64,000 nucleotides of DNA, from the NCBI GenBank assembly GCA_036362985.1, contig JAYGXS010000004.1, positions 16,426,614 through 16,490,613 of the forward strand, written 5' to 3'. Made by a program: the position numbers and the translations under genes. Source of the stretch: Ligula intestinalis (taxonomy: Eukaryota; Platyhelminthes; Cestoda; Diphyllobothriidea; Diphyllobothriidae). Position 1 is the stretch's first letter. Each line of letters starts with the position of its first letter. Below are positions 58,126 through 64,000 of this stretch, piece by piece. The notes beneath the pieces are model-generated. The model worked only from the letters and a program-made list of their open reading frames with translations. It ran no database searches and was not told the DNA's origin.

Positions 58126-58767
58126 TTACTTCCGCGTATGAAGACCGAATATTGCAGATTGGAGAACCATTTATGTATCCTTATAAACTTCGTTGACCAC
58201 TTATTCGTTTCCCCTTTCCTGTTTGCAAAATCACGTAAAATGTTCTCCATATTACGTTTGTTTATTTTCAGCGTACAAGACCTCATCAGTTCAAGCTCGT
58301 TCGTAGTCGTAGAAGATCTGATTACACATATATATTGTATGCTGTGCTTTTATTTTATCAGTTTGTACTGCTGACGATTAAAATCCATCCTTACGAACCG
58401 TGCTTACTTTGCGTCAGCTCGTATAAAGTTCCACACGAGCGATGCGCCAGGCCGACACGGGGCCAGGTTAGGACACGTTGCGCGTTAAGCAGGCAACACC
58501 TAGTCCACTTTACACACTGGGATTTGGTGGCACGTTTTGCTACAGGCTTATACCGCACCATCCACTGGCCCCCATTCCAACCTCAAATGGCTGACCAAAT
58601 CATATAGCGGACTAGGGCTTGGAACGGGAAGTGTGAGTGAATTTTTACTCAGAGGGTTGCATGTACACGACACTTCAACGCGTTTTTTCGCTATAAACAA
58701 CTTCAAGAGCTTTAAAACTCTAACGAGGCCCTAAAAGTCGTTGTTTGGAAGGCTACCGATTGATGGC

Positions 58768-60196
58768 ATGCCTCGACAACGATTCAGGTTGCAACTGTAT
58801 CTGAATGTAGTCTCTATGATACTCCCAATCTGATGGTATCCGATCCGCTCCAATTTATTTAAATGAAAATCCTGTCCATCGTGCGTGGATCAGGTCGTAT
58901 GTAGCATGTGTAAACCGGTCGTTTAACGCTGTCAGTCCGTCTCCAGCCGTCCTCTGTCTCGCTATCGAATCCACGTTCGTGGGACGGATGCTGTGCAACA
59001 CTCCTATCCCTAGAAAATAATTCCCGCTCAATTCGCCATCTTGCCGGGAACCTGATAATAATTGTCGTTTATAATATCTTGAGTTATTTTGTCCTCTCCA
59101 AACGTTGGAATGTCAGGCCAGCCAACATTTATTTTCGTGCTAAAGCTTGGTGCCAACCTGCTATTTTCAATCAAGTGGCGATGTTGGTTGTCAGGATAAC
59201 ATCTACTAGCGATGGTCAACCTCCAAAGACGTACAGGGTTCTCAGTTATCTTTGCCTGTTTTAGTTTCAGGATCGGCCCTTCGGCTCTGTTGATTATAAA
59301 CACGCTGCTTGCTCACGGCCGCAAATTTATTTACAAGTAAACTCTCGTCAGTCGCGCGGAAGGTTGGCAGTTAGTGGGGGACTACTGGTCACTCACTCTT
59401 TCCTACATTTCTGCTACTCAAAAAGAGAACATATCTATGTTTCCGGCTCTTGATTTACTCTTTCTTGGTGTTCAAAGTCCGGGTTTGTAAAAAATGTGAT
59501 GACCTTTATGTGAATCTTTGGTATGCATTATGTCCTATAACTTAGCTCTTACCTTATGATTGGAGTCGTGGTTTCTGACCGACGGCCGTTGTCTGAAGTG
59601 TGAAGGTTTGCCTACACCGTTGGAGGTGCGCGTTTTGTTCACGAGACCTTCAAGCTTAATTATGATCAGAATGAAAACGATCTTTCTCCTAATTTTCACC
59701 TAATCGTTCCTGACTGAATACAACACGCACACCGTTGCCTCCTCTATCAGGTCGTTATATGTCCTCTCAATGACAATTTATCGTTCGTTCGTTCGTTGGC
59801 AGATGATATTCTCCTTTGTGTTTTAGATCACCCAGTCGTCCGATGTCACGCCCCATGCCAATGCGGGCCCCGCCGCCGCCACCCCCGCCCGCCCCAATGC
59901 AGCCCCAACAGCCGAGTCTGTTTAAGCAGATGGCTGCCACCGCGGGTGGTGTGGCAGTGGGCTCAGCCGTGGGTCACGCTGTGGGACATGCACTAGCAGG
60001 CGGCGGCAGCAGCGGTGATGTTACTCCGCAACCGGAAACCGTCTACGCCCAGGAGCCTGCAGCCAACCCAGCGCAGAATCCTTGCCAATATCAGATTGAT
60101 CAGCTCGTTCGCTGTTCAGTGAACCAGTCGGACCTTAGCCTCTGTAATGGGTTTGCAGAAGCCCTTAAGGAGTGCAAGAGAACCTACAACCTGTAG
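58768..60196 (+). CDS. CHCHD2: CHCHD2/CHCHD10-type mitochondrial twin CX9C protein
   Basis: The main exon is 59827-60196 (acceptor tgttttag at 59819-59826). It encodes a proline-rich segment (RAPPPPPPPAPMQPQQP), the family's glycine-rich hydrophobic segment LFKQMAATAGGVAVGSAVGH, and a CHCH domain with two CX9C pairs (CQYQIDQLVRC and CNGFAEALKEC). Such proteins are oxidised in the intermembrane space by the MIA40 relay, associate with MICOS and respiratory chain assembly, and in animals can also act in the nucleus under hypoxia. The exon needs two bases from an upstream exon. A short candidate, 58768-58787 (MPRQRF), ends in AG with a weak donor gttgca and gives a 129-residue protein starting MPR, like relatives of about 140-150 residues. 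The main exon is secure and the first exon is tentative. CHCHD2 and CHCHD10 cannot be separated here, since many invertebrates have one gene. Confidence 0.9.
59781..59797. repeat. (TTCG)n microsatellite
   Basis: About four TTCG units lie roughly 30 bases upstream of the CHCHD2 main-exon acceptor. Confidence 0.85.
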
Positions 60197-61239
60197 TAGG
60201 CGGCCCGTCTGCTCTTCTGCTTGCTGTGTGCGTAGTCTCAGGACTGTATGCCTCTGTAGTTTGGTATGCAAAATTTGCCCTATTTTAATTTTGATCCTAC
60301 CTATGCCTACTTTTAAGTAGAATACGTTGGATATTTTATGCTCTGAAATATTAAACTCTTCATACTGTGCGTCTTTGCGTCATTATAATTCTATTTTTAA
60401 TAATCATAAGTCGTAACACCGTCAAATAGCTGCTCTTTTGTGGAAAATACATCAATTTGGTTCGCGTGGATTTTCAAGGTTATGATCGTCATGCATTTCG
60501 TGGACAGTATAAAGGTACAGAAGATAACTGCAACAAAGGCCTAGGTTTCGTATCAGGTGGAGCCCAGTAATTTTCCAGATTCGCCTTATGTGATCACTAA
60601 GTGGGATGCCTCGGATGAAGGAGCACTCGGAATAATCTAAATTACACCGACCTTCCTGTTGGATAGGTTAGTCGTGTATCCCTCTTTAGAGTCTCCACCC
60701 CCTGTTGTCCACAGTATTAATTATCGCAAATCTTAGGGGATCCGGCAGCGTCATTCGTGATTTTCGACCTGTATTTTCGTTGCACTACTCCCACAAGCTG
60801 TGCTCTTTCCGCCGAGGAAGGTGGATCGTTACTGACAGTGAACGGGTAAGGATTTTTCGCGCCCGGGGTAACTTGAATTTAGCGCCCTGGTCTGTTAGTT
60901 CTCACTCTGTCTGTTTTCTTTTTCACTCAGTCGTCTGCCTTCCTCTTTCAACTCATGCTGTGATAAACAGGCTGGACTTAGGAATTGCTTCCGTGTCCCC
61001 AGCCAATTATCTATTTCCTGGCGGTCAAAATGTTGGTGCCGTAACTTATAAACGAATATGTGACTGGGTTTATAGTCGCTGTTTCACCAACCGCTGGGTG
61101 TGCACTTCATCCACACTATCGAGTTCTCTGGCCCTAATACCCATATTTGGAACAGGACTCGGGGGTGAGCCTCGACATTGCCTTACCTGGAGACAAGATT
61201 TTTTGTAAACAAGCGGCGATTTGCAAAGGCTCTACCGTT
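60197..61239. other. CHCHD2 3' flank, no recognisable gene
   Basis: The 3' UTR is AT-rich, with gaaatattaaac near 60346 and taataatcat near 60400. A 167-codon frame at 60705-61208 has no motif. Confidence 0.35.
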
Positions 61240-61345
61240 TCTTATGCGCCTCAGCCTCAACCGAACTTGAAGATGGTTATAGCTGTAAGATTTAATGGCA
61301 CCATAAATTTCGGGAGAGCTCCTCAGTTGCAACCAATCATTGCAT
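61240..61345 (+). repeat. Penelope-like fragment, inverted against 61600-62010
   Basis: The frame reads LKMVIAVRFNGTINFGRAPQL (61269-61331). The same peptide stretch occurs on the complement at 61922-61988, giving an inverted repeat of about 66 bases with few mismatches. Confidence 0.7.
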
Positions 61346-61394
61346 TAAGGTCCACAAATGAGAAAAACACGAAATTGAATATGTACAGAAAGGT

Positions 61395-61575
61395 TAAAAA
61401 GGAGGTTAAAACAAAATTGGAGGGGGAAAAATAGGGAATTGAGTTGTGGGGTTAAAACAAAAGGAGGTTAAAACAAAGGAGGTTAAAACAAAATTGGAGG
61501 GGGAAAAATAGGGAAGGAGGTTAAAACAAAAGGGAGGTTAAAACAAAGGAGGTTAAAACAAAATTGGAGGGGGAA
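61395..61575. repeat. Tandem repeat, aggttaaaacaaa units
   Basis: Many units of ggaggttaaaacaaa occur, with a longer period in which every second or third unit is followed by attggagggggaa. Three such long units can be seen, ending near 61434, 61511 and 61575. The array lies directly after the stop of the Penelope-like fragment on the complement. Confidence 0.9.
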
Positions 61576-61599
61576 TGTGCAAATCTGGGGGTCTGCGGT

Positions 61600-62014
61600 T
61601 ACCAACCTAAGGCAAGGTTAACCACATGCTCCAACTGTTTGCAGAGGTGCTGTTTAAAGCGTCTAATATAAGCAGCTTCCAGGTAACACAAGATTCGAGG
61701 TGTTCGTGCTCGAAAAAGATCTCGGAAAAAAGTTATAGGATCTACCGAATGACCCATGACCAACAGGTTTCAGTGATAGAGGAACGAGGAGAACGGTTTT
61801 CTTGCTTAAATAACCAGCTAGGTAGATGTTCCTTGGCTCTGGTTGCCAATTGTCTTTGCGTACGCCCTATGTACTTGCATCCACAGGTGCATATGAATTC
61901 GTAAACGCAATTAGAGGTGGCGTGTAACTGAGGAGCTCTCCCAAAATTTATGGTGCCATTAAGTCTTACAGCTATAACTATGTTCAAGTTCCCTCCGGGA
62001 ACATCATGCTTCAA
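61600..62014 (-). mobile_element. Penelope-like element, GIY-YIG C-terminal fragment
   Basis: On the complement: VIAVRLNGTINFGRAPQL, then SNCVYEFICTCGCKYIGRTQ, RQLATRAKEHLPSWL, and after a shift ARTPRILCYLEAAYIRRFK and LCKQLEHVVNLALGW with a stop near 61600. The Cys-x-Cys before the Y-I-G and the Arg that follows are the endonuclease core. The sequence differs from the copy at 57105-58125 and represents another Penelope lineage. Confidence 0.8.
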
Positions 62015-64000
62015 AAATCAAGCGAACTATTTACTTAAGAGATAAGGATTACTTCCACGGGGCACCGCCCGTACTAATCCGAATTTGGGCCTGTTTTATG
62101 TCATAACAATAATTGAAGTCTAGTTTTAGGATATAGTACAAAGTGCCCGTAGATTGGGTGTTAACGTTGTGCTAATGGATCCCTAATCTGCTGGCAGTCA
62201 ACTTAAGTGTGCGCTGCACAAAGGCTCACATTTACGGGGTTGGTTGTACGGCATAAGAACACTATCCGAGTATAAGAATTTAAGCAACTTGAGATGACTG
62301 CAGGGTAGAATTAGGAAGGGCGAGACAGCCATAGCTGGCCACTAATTAGCAGGCAAATGAGCGGTATTGTCAAGGGCGATTCGTCCCGTGCGGTATTTTA
62401 CCATTCCCTAACAATTATACTACCAGTACGGTTTCGTCTGTCGACACCCTGATCCGCATTACAGCTTCATATTAGGTTAGCCCAGAACCCTAACGTTGGG
62501 TTAATCGCTCCAAATACTCAGTCGGCTGTTCAAGTGACACCAGGGCTCGTCGGCCTTTTGGCCATAGATTTGCTCTTTGATGACCTGTCGACCTAAAAGG
62601 TGAAATGCTTACATTTTGAAGAAGTTACCTGAGCCGGGCTGTAAGATTAACAAAAGCAATTAAGGTTTCTTGAAACCTGAAAATACTTTTTCATACGTGT
62701 TTTCTATACAGTCTTTTTGAATTCATATGGACGTCGAGACCAAATAAGAAAAGGTCAAACTACTTAAGCAGTCCTTTTTGCAGAGTTTTGTTTTGCCAGG
62801 CGTTCGGAAAGAATGTCGTTCAAAAGCTGCTATCCTGGCGTGACTGAGGTATCGTGGAATTATACTGCACTGTTACCAATAGTAAAACATCTAAATAATC
62901 TTTTGAAATCGAAAGCAAATTTCGGTTAACATTTCACAAGATAGCGCATCTACGGTTATGTTATCAAATCGGAATGACGTCTATATGTCCCAAGTTTAAG
63001 CCGGCTAATACCAGTCGTGGGCTTAAATGACAGGGACGTTTTAATGCGGATGCTAAATGATACACCAGATGGCGGTTACCAAACTGGGCTAATAAACCAG
63101 AAGAACCATTACTTTATCGCTAGTCTTTGTCGGTACAATAACTCAGCGGACAGTTCCAAAATTAAAAATGTGCGCTGTTTTATGAGTAACTTTAGTTTAT
63201 TGTGTTAAGTAAACAAGCACGTGAACTGGTAGAATGTCTTCTGTCCACAGCATATAAATTGTCCCGGAACCACGTTATCACTGCTTTTAAGGTTATTAAA
63301 TATGTGCGCTAATCCAGAACGCCCTTTAACTCACAGTCAACTCACAACCACGTTGGCTCACCCCTTACACTTGGAGAATTATGTCCACAGCTTTGCTGTT
63401 GTAACGCTGGAATATGACTTGTGTCACCGTCTGGTTACGTCCGTTGTAATCCCCAGGGAAGAGCACAATAAGAAGGGCGAACTTTTGAATCTATCCGGAG
63501 GAGGGTTTATTGTGTACAAAACCCGGAGTTGCTGTCTCAGGTGGCAGTTGCCGCTGTTTGATCTCCAGCGTGCTGAATGTCCCCGCTTCGAGGCTAACCC
63601 AGGCAGTGAAAAGCGGACTGGCAGTGTCCTCGCAGTCCGTTTTGCAATCGCTGTCTCAGAGAGGACAGTGGCTTATATGGGGACTGTCATGCGCGTTCGC
63701 TTATGGCATCATTGGGCGCTTGGGATAAGGTCACGCGACCAGTTGGCAGGCGTGTAGGTTTGTGTGTGTGTGTGTGCGCGCAATCCCCGCGGAGAAATAT
63801 GACCTTAAAGGCGGCCCTCATGTTGACAAAGGAATCGTTGTTGCAGTCGGCAGCAAGCACGATGCCTCAGGAGAGCGCGCAAGGTTGTTAGATTTAGTCA
63901 GGCTACACTCCTAACACTTCCCTCATTTGAGTTGGCTAGCGTGTTCCTTTGATTGGAATACTCGTGAGCCGGAGAAATCCTCTAGTACTATTGATAGCCA
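62015..64000. other. No recognisable gene; (GT)n at 63760-63780
   Basis: A 151-codon frame (63302-63757) and a 72-codon frame inside it have no known motif and no convincing splice partner. A GT dinucleotide run grading into GC occupies 63760-63780. Confidence 0.4.

Noticed and set aside
60705..61208. 167-codon open frame downstream of CHCHD2
   Set aside because: Low-complexity, chance-like composition with no motif or splice signal.
61395..61575. CRISPR-like array
   Set aside because: Units are adjacent without unique spacers, in a eukaryotic context and next to a retroelement stop. It is an ordinary tandem repeat.
63302..63757. 151-codon open frame near the right edge
   Set aside because: No family resemblance. 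The competing frame 63510-63728 is equally plausible, so neither is supported.

Overview
The window is nuclear DNA of a metazoan, most likely a flatworm and possibly a large-genome tapeworm or fluke. Three features point that way. Animal housekeeping genes are split by GT-AG introns of very uneven length (33 nt to several kb). Intergenic space is dominated by decayed CR1/L2-like and RTE-like LINEs and Penelope-like elements with GIY-YIG ends. There are no operons or ribosome binding sites. The species assignment is inference, because nothing in the sequence names the organism.

Four conserved genes can be rebuilt exon by exon. QRSL1, the mitochondrial glutamyl-tRNA(Gln) amidotransferase subunit A, has four exons on the + strand at 11202-17863. 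SUPT4H1/SPT4, a transcription elongation factor, is on the - strand at 20321-20670 with a probable tiny last exon. OXA1L, a mitochondrial inner-membrane insertase of the YidC/Oxa1 family, has seven exons on the - strand at 30174-43574. A CHCHD2/CHCHD10-type twin CX9C protein is on the + strand, with its main exon at 59827-60196. A fifth unnamed gene ends at 6901-7128 through two micro-introns of 33 and 35 nt, followed by AATAAA. A possible decayed coding segment lies at 8849-9276. Three of the four named genes are mitochondrial, but they are spaced independently and nothing suggests co-transcription.

Layout: 1-4540 holds LINE fragments, including a CR1-like element whose 5' half is inverted against its 3' half, as expected from twin priming. 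4772-5083 is a MITE-like element. 6.9-7.2 kb is the micro-intron gene and 11.2-17.9 kb is QRSL1, with a poison-exon candidate and repeat insertions in its introns. 20.3-20.7 kb is SPT4. 21.6-26.9 kb is a nested transposon block in which a 1098-bp LTR element with a perfect 5-bp target duplication splits an L2-like LINE that also holds an antisense LINE tail. 27.5-29.1 kb holds dispersed and inverted repeats. 30.2-43.6 kb is OXA1L, whose intron 3 holds an almost intact RTE-type LINE broken by one stop. 44.3-53.7 kb holds three decayed CR1-like LINEs. 54.2-58.1 kb holds a repeat and a Penelope-like relic. 58.8-60.2 kb is CHCHD2. 61.2-62.0 kb holds Penelope-like fragments around a tandem repeat. 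The last 2 kb show nothing identifiable.

The most informative observations are the dated nest of elements at 22-27 kb, the twin-primed LINE at the left edge, the in-frame decayed exon duplicate in QRSL1, and a ~300-bp three-copy dispersed repeat that matches no element class I know. All similarity statements come from reading the sequence and from recalled family motifs. No database search was run.
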